From Bacillota bacterium (GTDB taxonomy: Bacteria > Bacillota > Clostridia > Lachnospirales > Lachnospiraceae): a DNA stretch of 16,370 nt. Shown in pieces: positions 1 to 8,900 of this stretch; position 1 is the stretch's first letter; every line of letters begins with the position of its first letter. The notes beneath the pieces were generated by a model that saw only the letters and a program-made list of their open reading frames with translations, made no database searches and was not told where the DNA came from. The stretch lies in contig JAEZVF010000064.1 of the NCBI GenBank assembly GCA_023443225.1, forward strand, positions 1-16,370, written 5' to 3'. A program made the translations under genes and the position numbers.

Positions 1-174
1 TCCTCATTGAGGAGTAAGATACTGTCGGCTCAACATCCAAACCAACTTGAAGACCTCCACTTGCATTTGGTATCACTCACACAAGCTTCACCAGCCAAAA
101 ATGTAACTCTTCCGTAGAAAAGAAACACTAATAATATATGCACTTAGTACATTAATTATCCTTCTTACAACTTC
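1..174 (-). other. Leader or small-peptide region at the left edge
   Basis: No confident gene is seen. Downstream of the promoter at 175-202 the minus strand has AAGGA and a two-codon ATG-TAC-TAA frame. A GTG frame (30-143, 37 aa) follows at once. That frame would give a hydrophobic start (ILLVFLFYG), then a part with three cysteines (ACVSDTKCKW) and a terminal Cys, but it has no well-placed RBS. A short palindrome TCCTCA-T-TGAGGA occupies positions 1-13 and may continue outside the window. This could be an untranslated leader, a small RNA or a tiny peptide gene; the sequence does not decide. Confidence 0.3.
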
Positions 175-202
175 ATTATAGCACATAAAAAAACTTTTTC
201 AA
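175..202 (-). promoter_or_regulatory. Promoter facing out of the window to the left
   Basis: On the minus strand TTGAAA (197-202) is followed by 16 nt and TATAAT (175-180), a strong sigma-70 match. Transcription would begin near 168 and run off the left edge. It lies just past the hairpin at 247-293, so it opens a separate transcription unit whose main gene is probably outside the window. Confidence 0.6.
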
Positions 203-246
203 TGATAAATTTGATTTTCAACCAAAGCATAAATACCCATTTTTAT

Positions 247-293
247 GCAGAGTATCCTTCTGTTACACAAAGTGTAACAGAAGGATACTCTGC
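247..293. repeat. Perfect 22-bp hairpin past the end of the operon
   Basis: Arms at 247-268 and 272-293 are exact reverse complements with a 3-nt AAA loop. The hairpin lies 26 nt past the last operon stop codon, where a terminator would be expected. However, the minus-strand sequence after it is ATAAAAATGGG, not a U-tract, and the plus side has no T-run either. It could be a bidirectional or weak terminator, an mRNA 3' stabiliser, or a recombination or insertion site. Confidence 0.6.
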
Positions 294-319
294 CGTCAAC
301 ACCAACATATCTATCAAAA

Positions 320-1229
320 TCAACTGCTAGTATTATTCATAGCCTGCATCATTACTTTTCCACGTGCTTGAATAATTCCAATTAGCTTCAATAAAGATAA
401 ATCGGTTTGCGAATACAAAACACACTCCATTTCATCATTAACAAAAGACCCAAGCAAATAATTTTTTACTACAAATTTTTGCCAACTACCAAAATAAATG
501 TCTAGCCAATATGTAATTTGATTATCTGGTTTATGCTTTTTTATTGTATTTAAAAACTCTAAATATTCTTTTTCCTTACTATCAAGCCTACTAAGGTAAT
601 GAATGTAAGGATTATAATATGCTTGTATCACCTTCAATACTCTATCAAATTGTTCATTTAATCCTTTATGAAAGGTCTGCATGCATAAAGATTTTATTAG
701 AATATTATCTTTCATATATTTAACTATATTCCTAGGAACTGGCATAAAATTTCCTATTGTTCCAGTCAAGCGACAAAAACTCATTCATATCTTTTCTATA
801 AATTGAATTATTAAAAAATAAGCTATATATTTCACTCTCATTAAAGTTAAGAATCTTTTCCCAATCAATTCTTTTTCCTGCTATTGATTCAATAATAGTT
901 TGGGGTGAAATTAATGTTTCACCACTCATATCTCCAATTTTATCTTTGACTTTGAATGAGTATTTTAATATTTCTTTATTTCCGATTCTTCTTTTAAGAT
1001 CTGTTGTTTCGATTAAATCTGACCACAGCATACTATATAACTCGCATATCTCTTTGGATTTATAATACCCGCAACCGTCAGCATCATAACTTTTAATTAT
1101 TTTACATTTATATGCAGCAAGCTTATGTAATTCATTTGTCTGCTTAATCCAATCATGCTTTTCATTTACATTTTTTAATCTCAGCAATTCCTGTGCACAT
1201 GCTGTATCTCTATAATTTATGTCTAGCAT
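320..1229 (-). pseudogene. Frameshifted gene, last of the ubiquitin-like module
   Basis: Two overlapping reading frames best explain one broken gene. The first (732-1229, 165 aa, MLDINYRDTACAQ...) ends with NEFLSLDWNNRKFYASS. The second (320-784, 154 aa) has an ATG right after an in-frame stop and reads CRLTGTIGNFMPVPRN. Removing one base near 768-772 joins them as FLSLTGTIGNFMPVPRN and gives about 302 aa. The joined text resembles, from memory, a family of uncharacterised proteins with an xxTIGNFxPVP centre and a later GSWxxFVxxNYL stretch, here FGSWQKFVVKNYLLG. It starts 23 nt after the MBL2 stop, with AAAGGG about 10 nt before the ATG. No known slippery signal is present. The shift may be a real mutation or a sequencing error in a short homopolymer. 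Function is unknown. Confidence 0.65.
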
Positions 1230-1252
1230 ATTCGTTTTACCCTTTTAGTATA

Positions 1253-2128
1253 TTAATCTGTTGAAAAGCTTCCTATGTAGTTACTAAAAGCGCTTTTTTT
1301 ATTATTGTCCAAAAAATTAACCGAATAGCCAGCGTTCCCAACATAAATGTCTACAGTATTATCATATGCATTGAAAATTATATCACCTGCTGTATTTTGT
1401 GTAATTGTATTATACCCTGAATAATAATTCAAATTTCCAGAAGGTGCTTCTCCAATGACAATTACTTTAGGATTCAAAATCTTTAATATATCACTTGGAA
1501 TTTTTCCGCTCTCTCTGCCATGATGAGGTGCAAATAAAACATCAATTTCATCAAAGCCAATATCATCCTTTACTTTTTCTAAAAAATCAGTTTCAAGATC
1601 ACCCATCCATAAAAAAACCGCACCACAACTATATTTTATTATTGGAGAAATATTATTAGGACTCTTCCCATCTTTTACAAGGTTTAATTGTTCCTTAAAA
1701 CTTTCATTATCAGTTTCAGGCCACAATATATTAATACCTGAACTTCCTCTCTCATCATCGCTTTGGTTCATCCATCTTCTTGAACAGTCCTTGTAGATAT
1801 AGAATGCTTTGTCTCCGTCTCTTAGATTACAATACTCTTGGAATGATTCCGTCTCATCATCCTTAGTTGCCTCATTTTTTACACAATAAAAGTTTGTAAT
1901 ACCCCACCTTGAATTAACATATTTTATCCCCTGTATATGGTCTTCATCTGGATGAGTCGATATAAATCGAGTTATTCCCTTGTTTTTGGATTCTCTGACT
2001 AGCTCATCTACTATTTCTTCTTTATTATTATCATCAAAGCAACAATCAATAACAGTAAAATTATCTGATCCATGCTTTATGTAAAACATATCGCCTTCTC
2101 CTACCGAGAGTGATTTTACTATGCTCAT
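1253..2128 (-). CDS. ComEC-like metallo-beta-lactamase fold protein (MBL2)
   Basis: This 291-aa protein is a second MBL-fold hydrolase of the same broad ComEC type as the one at 4829-5926, but shorter and clearly diverged. It begins LSVGEGDMFYI and has the metal motifs STHPDEDH (H59, D61, D63, H64), MGDLE (D177) and FAPHHGRES (H202, H203). The C-terminal part (AGDIIFNAYDNTVDIYVGNAGY) is a strand pair often seen at the end of such domains. It is cytosolic by sequence. AAGGAGGA in the end of the membrane-protein gene is its RBS, and the stop and start codons overlap as TGATG, so the two genes are translationally coupled. The substrate is unknown. Retention of all ligands argues for an active enzyme. 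Confidence 0.88.
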   Translation of the reverse strand: MSIVKSLSVGEGDMFYIKHGSDNFTVIDCCFDDNNKEEIVDELVRESKNKGITRFISTHPDEDHIQGIKYVNSRWGITNFYCVKNEATKDDETESFQEYCNLRDGDKAFYIYKDCSRRWMNQSDDERGSSGINILWPETDNESFKEQLNLVKDGKSPNNISPIIKYSCGAVFLWMGDLETDFLEKVKDDIGFDEIDVLFAPHHGRESGKIPSDILKILNPKVIVIGEAPSGNLNYYSGYNTITQNTAGDIIFNAYDNTVDIYVGNAGYSVNFLDNNKKSAFSNYIGSFSTD

Positions 2129-2646
2129 CAGCTTTCCTCCTTATCTTTTTCATTTATTTTTATTACACGTTTACGTACATATGATGTTTGTTTTCTATAA
2201 GAAAATGCAAATAGCAAAAATAAAACAATAATTATTACAAAAGGAGTCCAAGCCTCAAGAGGTTCACATTTACTTGATATAAAAATATATAATTTAGTCA
2301 CCAAAAGTACAAGAGTAAGTGACAGCATGGTTCTATATGTATTATTAGTCTCTGACAAAATGTCAATTTTGTCATCCTTTTTACTTGCTTTAAGAAACTC
2401 TCCATACTCTGCAAATTTAACAAAATTTATTTTTCTACAAATGGGTTCAACTATTACAGATCCAATCCTGCTAATTACCATTCCAGCAAAATAATATATA
2501 AATAGATCTTCAACAATATTTCCTGAACAGAAATTTATGCCCAAAAGTTTATTTAGTAAAAAACAGTATACTGCCCCAGGTAATAAATTATTAAATAAAT
2601 TATATGAGCTTATTCTCTCTAACATCTTTTCTGCAACATTTTCCAT
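2128..2646 (-). CDS. Small four-helix membrane protein
   Basis: This 172-aa protein has four hydrophobic segments at about residues 17-38, 46-66, 105-125 and 133-150. A charged loop (about 70-104, KASKKDDKID) separates the two pairs, and the C-terminal tail is strongly basic. The short N-terminus with YNLFNNLLPG before helix 1 looks like a recurring motif, but I cannot name a family. No cleavable signal or catalytic motif is seen. GGAGG with a 4-nt spacer supports the ATG. It begins 15 nt after the E2-E1-JAB stop, and its TGA overlaps the ATG of the next MBL gene. By analogy with other defence operons it is the best candidate for a membrane-disrupting effector or membrane anchor. That is inference from position and topology only. 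Confidence 0.82.
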   Translation of the reverse strand: MENVAEKMLERISSYNLFNNLLPGAVYCFLLNKLLGINFCSGNIVEDLFIYYFAGMVISRIGSVIVEPICRKINFVKFAEYGEFLKASKKDDKIDILSETNNTYRTMLSLTLVLLVTKLYIFISSKCEPLEAWTPFVIIIVLFLLFAFSYRKQTSYVRKRVIKINEKDKEES

Positions 2647-2661
2647 ACGTCCTCCTTTATT

Positions 2662-4827
2662 TTAAACTAATAATTCGTGATACTGTGTTGTATTTGCAAA
2701 TATGGACATCAAAAGGGGCTCGTGATTCACCAAAAACGACTTTCTGACTTCATTAAAAGCAATTAAGTCTTTTGCGCTGGGTCCAGCTAATCCATTTGGA
2801 TGTGTATGCCATTCTCCGACATATCCAATCAAACCATTCGTATTTTTCATAACTAATTGAATGTACTCATTGACATCTCCATACCCACACTCTATCTCTG
2901 TTGTTTTTCTAATGTGTTCTCTTGAAATAAATGTATCTACAATTACAATTTCATTCAAATTATCATTATATCCACCCATCCATATTCCAGCATTTTCTTT
3001 TGGATCTGATAAAGTTTCTTTTGCCTTAGACAACGCTATATCGGATATACTCACACTGATTCCATTTTCCAGTTTAAATCTAAAAAACTGATTTACATCA
3101 ATAATTTCTATCTTATTATTTTCCAAATTCTCCTTGTCAAAATAACTAAATGATATTTTTCCTAAGCTTTGTCCGAAATTTTTTAGGTAAAAATGTGGAA
3201 TAATGCTTGAATGATATGAAATTGTTGCATTGTCTAGAACCATTGTATCAGAGCTACATCCATACCCTATCCGTATTTCTTGGTCGGCTTCATTACTTTC
3301 TGCATTGATTAACCATCTCATGATAACTTCATTTCTTAGTGCTGTATACCAAAGCATTAATCTCATTTCAGAAACATTCGGATTTCTATTAGCACCTTCT
3401 ATAAAATTGAGTCCTAATCTTCCAGAATCAACCAACTCACAACGCATGAGTGGGTTTTCTATATCCGGATTTTCTATGGAGTAATACATAAAGTTCTGAG
3501 AAGCAGTACAATCTATAACCTTGTAATCATGATACTTTGAAAAGTCAATTTCATATCCACTTTCAGTTTCATAATCCACATCTGCTTCACTACCGTACAT
3601 AAATTTAATCGTATCTGCAATGTATCTAGCTTTGTTATATCCCTGATAAAAAAATGGTATATTTTCATGCCTTATTGCATTATGAGGCAAAAACGAATCA
3701 TCATCAATCAATACCTGATTGATATTCCCCATCTTTGCAAAATTTAGAGAAACCTTAGAACCAACTGCTCCGCATCCGATTATCAGCAATTTATCTTGAT
3801 GTTTTTCCACTCCAGATAATTTTGCCGCAATTTTGCTACTAAGTTCTTTAATTGGAATAAGGAGTTCAGCCTTTGCATTTTCAATGTCCATACTTTCCCA
3901 ATCAAGAAATACTTTCATACCAATCATTTCATAATTGGTATATTCGCCTATTACTTGTTGTCCTCTTTTTATTGACATTAGGATTACTATCCCATATTCA
4001 AATCTACAATCCTTAGGATTATAAAATGAACCTCTTAATTTTTTTAGTGCATGATTTAAGTAACGATAACTATTAAAAGCTTTTAAATCAGACATCTTCG
4101 ATATAGGCTTGCTTACATAAATATCATCAACTGTACTATTGTCACCCACTAATACACATGGCATTTTATAAGGTTTATCATAAATAAAATTTTGTCCAGT
4201 AATACGAACAATTCTTGCTTCTGAATTATTAGTTGATGCATCTAATATTTTATAACCTCGAGCTAGTTCACCTTTTTCAATAGTGTCTACCAGACTTTCA
4301 TAATTTGCAATAATGCAGCCATGTAAGTCTCCTGTATATCTGATTGTTTCAAAGCCATCATCCTTTATCAATTTCCCATTTACCAAGTCTTCAAACCATC
4401 TTACAACTAGATTTAAAAAATTATTTGCTCCATGATTTTGAAACCACTCATTTATATTGCCTCGATATAAGCATAGATTAAGTTCTTCAATGTCTGACTT
4501 ACGTATTCCATAATTCAAATGGGGTATATATTCAAATGGAAAATCATTTCTGCATATCATCACTGCTGGAGCATAGTATGGAAACTTCTCATGGAAATAA
4601 ATTAATAATTTTTCCTCATTTTTAATATCCAAAGAATGATAGACTCCCTTTGATGGAATATTGATTTTTATTGACACTTCCACAAAATATCCTGGTGATT
4701 GTTCACTCTTATATTTATTAATATATTGAATGTAGCGGTTATGGGAAATTTTCTCAATAAACCTCATAACCGTATCAGGAAAATCCTTAGACTTGCTCAA
4801 TTTTAGTCTTTCAAATATGTCTTCCAA
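2662..4827 (-). CDS. E2-E1-JAB triple fusion, ubiquitin-like conjugation enzyme
   Basis: This 721-aa protein joins three ubiquitin-pathway folds. Residues about 45-150 look like an E2: FPYYAPAVMI, then LNLCLYRGNINEWF with Cys119 as the candidate catalytic cysteine. Residues about 160-340 are an unassigned linker domain. Residues about 345-560 are an E1/ThiF adenylation domain with IIGCGAVGSKVSLNFAKMG (349-367), IDDD (374-377), R386 and VIDCTAS; GYGCSSDT places Cys524 as the candidate E1 cysteine. Residues about 605-721 are a JAB/JAMM isopeptidase with E611 and H674-T-H676-P followed by S684-x-x-D687, the complete metal motif. The start is TTG, one base after the MBL1 stop, with GAGG in the MBL1 end. 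Type II CBASS Cap2 is an E2-E1 fusion and Cap3 a separate JAB protein; here all three are in one chain and no CD-NTase is present. All key residues appear intact. Confidence 0.9.
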   Translation of the reverse strand: MEDIFERLKLSKSKDFPDTVMRFIEKISHNRYIQYINKYKSEQSPGYFVEVSIKINIPSKGVYHSLDIKNEEKLLIYFHEKFPYYAPAVMICRNDFPFEYIPHLNYGIRKSDIEELNLCLYRGNINEWFQNHGANNFLNLVVRWFEDLVNGKLIKDDGFETIRYTGDLHGCIIANYESLVDTIEKGELARGYKILDASTNNSEARIVRITGQNFIYDKPYKMPCVLVGDNSTVDDIYVSKPISKMSDLKAFNSYRYLNHALKKLRGSFYNPKDCRFEYGIVILMSIKRGQQVIGEYTNYEMIGMKVFLDWESMDIENAKAELLIPIKELSSKIAAKLSGVEKHQDKLLIIGCGAVGSKVSLNFAKMGNINQVLIDDDSFLPHNAIRHENIPFFYQGYNKARYIADTIKFMYGSEADVDYETESGYEIDFSKYHDYKVIDCTASQNFMYYSIENPDIENPLMRCELVDSGRLGLNFIEGANRNPNVSEMRLMLWYTALRNEVIMRWLINAESNEADQEIRIGYGCSSDTMVLDNATISYHSSIIPHFYLKNFGQSLGKISFSYFDKENLENNKIEIIDVNQFFRFKLENGISVSISDIALSKAKETLSDPKENAGIWMGGYNDNLNEIVIVDTFISREHIRKTTEIECGYGDVNEYIQLVMKNTNGLIGYVGEWHTHPNGLAGPSAKDLIAFNEVRKSFLVNHEPLLMSIFANTTQYHELLV

Positions 4828-4828
4828 C

Positions 4829-5926
4829 TTACTCCCTCATTCCATATGATTTTGGAACATATGCATTATATTGTTTCTTTGCACTTGTACTTGTGCTATC
4901 TAATGCATATTCAGAAATTCCTTGCATTGTTATCTGTAATGTATAAGGCTGAGGTTTGTCACTATCTGGATAATTAGCCGTACATTGAAATCTACCTTCA
5001 TTAACATGACGCTCATACTCATTTTTTGCTCTGTAACTTGGTGGATTGTCATCATTTCGTTTGATTTCTTTACTAGATACAACTATAAATGCTCTTTCTT
5101 TCGATTTCTCTAGAAAAGCAGATATTGCCTCATCAACTTTACCATCCTTTTTATCCTCATTGCTTATTGCATGCCAAGAACAGTGGTGAGGCGCTAACAA
5201 TATATCAAATTCTAAATCCGGATTATACTCAATTACTTCCTTCCAAGTATCACAAGTCATATCTCCGCCAAGTATTGCAATATATTCGTCATTATCTTTT
5301 TTGAATGTAAGTTTAAAAGAAGCGGTGGCTTCATTTACTCCTGCATTTTCATCATCTGTATCCCGTTTAACAGGTCTCAGTACAAATATTTCTGTATCAA
5401 TTAATTTTTTCCCATTAATCGTATCTATGGTTCCACCAGCTGGCACTATGTAATCGGAATAATCTTTCAACTCATCACTATAACCAATAATCTTTATTTT
5501 ATTTCCAGATGCTTTAGAGGAATCCGTACCATACAATCCTAATCTTCGCTCTGCTTCCCCTCTGATTGCTTTTGCATCTTCATTTTTTAAATCTTCATCT
5601 ATTAGTAGTCTGGCAGGAACTACTAATTCACTAATAACAATTTTCTCTTTATCAAAACTCTCTGGAGCACATAAATTAAAATAGTCCTTTGCTCCACGAC
5701 AATGATCTTGATCAGAATGTGTCAAAAACATTGCATCCACATAAGATTTTCCATTATCTTTTGGTAAATTATTCTTTAAATATTCAAAACAGTTAAAATC
5801 ATTATTTGTATCTTCTTCAGCCAATTTCTTCATGTTACAATCAACTAGAATTTTCAAATCATCTGAAGTTTGAACAAATGTCATATCTCCATTACCAACC
5901 GGGAAAAAAGTAATATAGTTATCCAT
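4829..5926 (-). CDS. ComEC-like metallo-beta-lactamase fold protein (MBL1)
   Basis: This 365-aa MBL-fold hydrolase opens the ubiquitin-like module. It starts with FFPVGNGDMTFV, the VGxGD signature of ComEC-type MBL domains. Metal ligands are in HSDQDH (70-75), GGDM (D222) and APHHCS (H247, H248). No signal peptide or membrane segment is seen, so it is cytosolic, unlike full ComEC. The sequence after 250 is longer than in a minimal MBL domain and ends in a small Ser/Thr-rich tail. ComEC-type domains are nucleases or phosphodiesterases; the substrate here is unknown. It starts 40 nt after hsdR. AAAGGA lies 12 nt before the ATG, a somewhat long spacing. Its stop is one base from the start of the E2-E1-JAB gene, and the RBS of that gene lies in its last codons. 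The fold is highly confident; the role is not. Confidence 0.88.
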   Translation of the reverse strand: MDNYITFFPVGNGDMTFVQTSDDLKILVDCNMKKLAEEDTNNDFNCFEYLKNNLPKDNGKSYVDAMFLTHSDQDHCRGAKDYFNLCAPESFDKEKIVISELVVPARLLIDEDLKNEDAKAIRGEAERRLGLYGTDSSKASGNKIKIIGYSDELKDYSDYIVPAGGTIDTINGKKLIDTEIFVLRPVKRDTDDENAGVNEATASFKLTFKKDNDEYIAILGGDMTCDTWKEVIEYNPDLEFDILLAPHHCSWHAISNEDKKDGKVDEAISAFLEKSKERAFIVVSSKEIKRNDDNPPSYRAKNEYERHVNEGRFQCTANYPDSDKPQPYTLQITMQGISEYALDSTSTSAKKQYNAYVPKSYGMRE

Positions 5927-5966
5927 AGTAGTCAGCCATCCTTTCTAATCTCAAAATATTTTTTTA

Positions 5967-8900
5967 TTAGTTAACCTCATTCTCACACATCAATTTCGTT
6001 TGTTCCATTACGATTTCCACTGCTTTTTCCTGCTTATCAGGTGGATATCCATATTTCTTAAGTAGTCGTTTTACGACCATTTTCATCTTTGCCTGCACGC
6101 TGTCACGTATTGACCAATCTACTGTAACGCTACCCTTAATCGCAGACGTTAAATCTTTTGCAATTTGTTTTAAGATATCGTCACCCATAATCTCTTTTGC
6201 GGATTCATTGTCTGCCAAAGCATCATAAAATGCCAGTTCATCTTCGGTAAGTCCTGTGGCTTTTCCTCTTTTTTCGGCTTCTGTTATCTGTTTTGCCAGT
6301 TCTATCAGTTCCATAATAATCTGTGTTGTTTCAATTGCACGGTTCTGATATTTACGAATAGACTGTTCCAGCAATTCAGAAAACTTCTTTGATTGCACAA
6401 GATTTCTCTTGGAAAAGGTCTTAATCGTGCCTTTCAGTAAGCGTTCCAATAATTCTACTGCAAGATTTTTCTGCTTCATTCCCTTAACTTCTTCTAAGAA
6501 TTCATCAGAAAGAATTGCGATGTTAGGCTTGTTCAAGCCTACTTCACTTAAAATATCAATAACTTCGTTTGAAGAAATTGACTTGGATACCAGCTGGTTC
6601 AGCTCACTGTCAAGCTGTGATGCTGTTTTCTTTTTCTTGGTATCTTCAATCATTTTAACCAGAGAAGCCTTAACCGCCTTATGGAAACTTACTTCATTAT
6701 TGATAGTTTGCGCAGCGTCCGTTGTAGCACATAGCGAAAACGCTCTTGATAACTCTGTCACATATTTCATGTATTCCTTTTTGCCATCTTCACGTAATCC
6801 AATAACAAAATCCATAGTCTCGATAATTGCCTGCATTTTTTCTTTAGATGTACCGGTAAAGAATTTTGAGTAGTCATGCTCATGAAGCATTTCTTTAATA
6901 AGTTCCAGTTTTTCTATCATAACTGCTGCTGCCATCTCTGTATCAACACCAGTTGTCTTTCTGTCACTTTCAGTGTACTGAGCCAACGCTGTTTTCAAAT
7001 TCTCTGCAATGCCGATATAATCAACTACAAGACCACCTTGCTTTTCTTTAAATACACGGTTAACACGCGCGATTGCCTGCATAAGGTTATGTCCTTGCAT
7101 TGGTTTATCAATATACATCGTATGCATACTTGGTACATCAAAACCTGTGAGCCACATATCCCTTACAATGACAAGTTGCAATTCATCTTTGACATCTTTC
7201 ATTCGTTTTGCCAGTGTTTCTCTGGAAGATTTTGTTCCAATAAACTTTTGCCACTCCACTGGATCTGAAGATGAACCAGTCATAACAACTTTAATTTTTC
7301 CAGACATCAAATCATCACTGTGCCAGTCTGGACGTAATGCTACAATTTCATTGTATAAGTCGATAGCAATTCTTCGGCTCATACATACAACCATTGCCTT
7401 GCCACCAGCAACTTCCTGCGCTTCCTGTCGTTTCTCAAAATGTTCTACAACATCTTTTGCGATCAACTGAATACGTTCTTTCGCGCCTACGATTGCTTCT
7501 AGGCGAGACCACTTGCTCTTTAACTTTTCACGCTGTGTTTCTTCCTGGTATTCTGTGATATCTTCATATTCGGTATCAATTGTAGGTTTTAATTCATCTG
7601 GCAGTTCCAGTTTCGCTATGCGGCTTTCATAGAAGATTTTTACTGTTGTACCATCTTCAACGGCACGAGTCATATCATAGATATCAATGTAATCGCCGAA
7701 GACAGCTGTTGTATTTTTATCTGTTAATGCAATCGGTGTACCTGTAAAACCGATAAAAGAAGCATTTGGCAATGCATCACGCATATGCTTTGCATAACCG
7801 TATTTTACATCTGCGCCCGATTCGTCTTCGACTACATCTGCTCCAAAACCATACTGGCTTCGATGTGCTTCATCAGCCATTACAATAACATTATGACGTT
7901 CCGTCAAAACAATAGGTTCCGCACAGTATTCATCAGATGATTCCGCTGCAATATAATAATCCGAAGGTTCTGATACAGAAAATCCACCATCTGTTAGTAT
8001 ACTTTCTTTTCTAGCTGACTTTCTCTCTGGTGCAAATTTCTGTATGGTAGTGAAAATAATTCCACCACTGGTACGATTATTTAGCAATTCTCTTAAATTT
8101 GTTCTATCTGTAGCATGGATTGGTTCTCCACGAAGTAAATCCTTACATTTTGCAAATGTAGCAAATAGCTGATCATCTAAATCATTTCTATCTGTGATAA
8201 CAACAATGGTTGGATTTTCAAGTTCTTCACTTATAACCAGTTTACCTGCATAAAACGCCATAGAAAGACTTTTTCCACTTCCCTGTGTATGCCAAACAAC
8301 ACCGATCCGTCTGTCACCTTTCTGCGAAGTAGCTCTTACTGTGCTTTCTACTGCTTTGTTTACTGCATGAAACTGATGATATCCTGCTAAAATTTTATAA
8401 GTATCTTTTCCATCTGATTGGAATAATACAAATTGTTTGATAATATCAAGGAGACGTTCTCTTTCGAACATACCTTTAATTAGGACTTCCAGCTGCGGAA
8501 CGGATAAAGGCGCAACATCATCTCCATCTATGGTTCTCCAAGCCATAAAGCGCTCTTCGTTGGATGTAATCGTACCTGCTCTTGCATTAATTCCATCTGA
8601 AATTACCATAAATGAATTGTATGTAAATAGTGATGGAATGGTCATCTTATACGTCTGTAACTGATTGTATGCATCCGAAATATCAACATCCTCATTGATT
8701 GCGCTTTTTAATTCAATTACTACCAATGGAATTCCATTTACAAATACAACAACATCTGGTCTTTTCTCAATTCTATTCTCAATAATGGTATACTGATTTA
8801 CTGCTAAAAAATCGTTTCTGTCCCAGTGGACAAAATCAAATACTTTTGCCAATACGTGCCGTATCGTGCCATCCTTCTGGCGATAAGATACTTCTATCCC

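Noticed and set aside
1..90. 5' end of a group II intron (GTGTGAG near 85 on the minus strand)
   Set aside because: GTGYG is a very short signal, the hairpin at 247-293 is too far for a class C insertion, and no intron domain or reverse transcriptase is visible before the edge.
247..293. Canonical rho-independent terminator
   Set aside because: The stem is perfect but neither flank has a T-run, so I kept it as a repeat of uncertain role.
732..784. Programmed ribosomal frameshift
   Set aside because: The needed shift is +1. There is no stop in the A site as in prfB, no classic slippery heptamer, and no stimulatory structure that I can see.
2662..4827. Classification as type II CBASS
   Set aside because: The E2-E1 and JAB parts fit Cap2/Cap3, but no CD-NTase gene and no typical Cap effector is present, and E2, E1 and JAB are one chain. 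I left the system unnamed.
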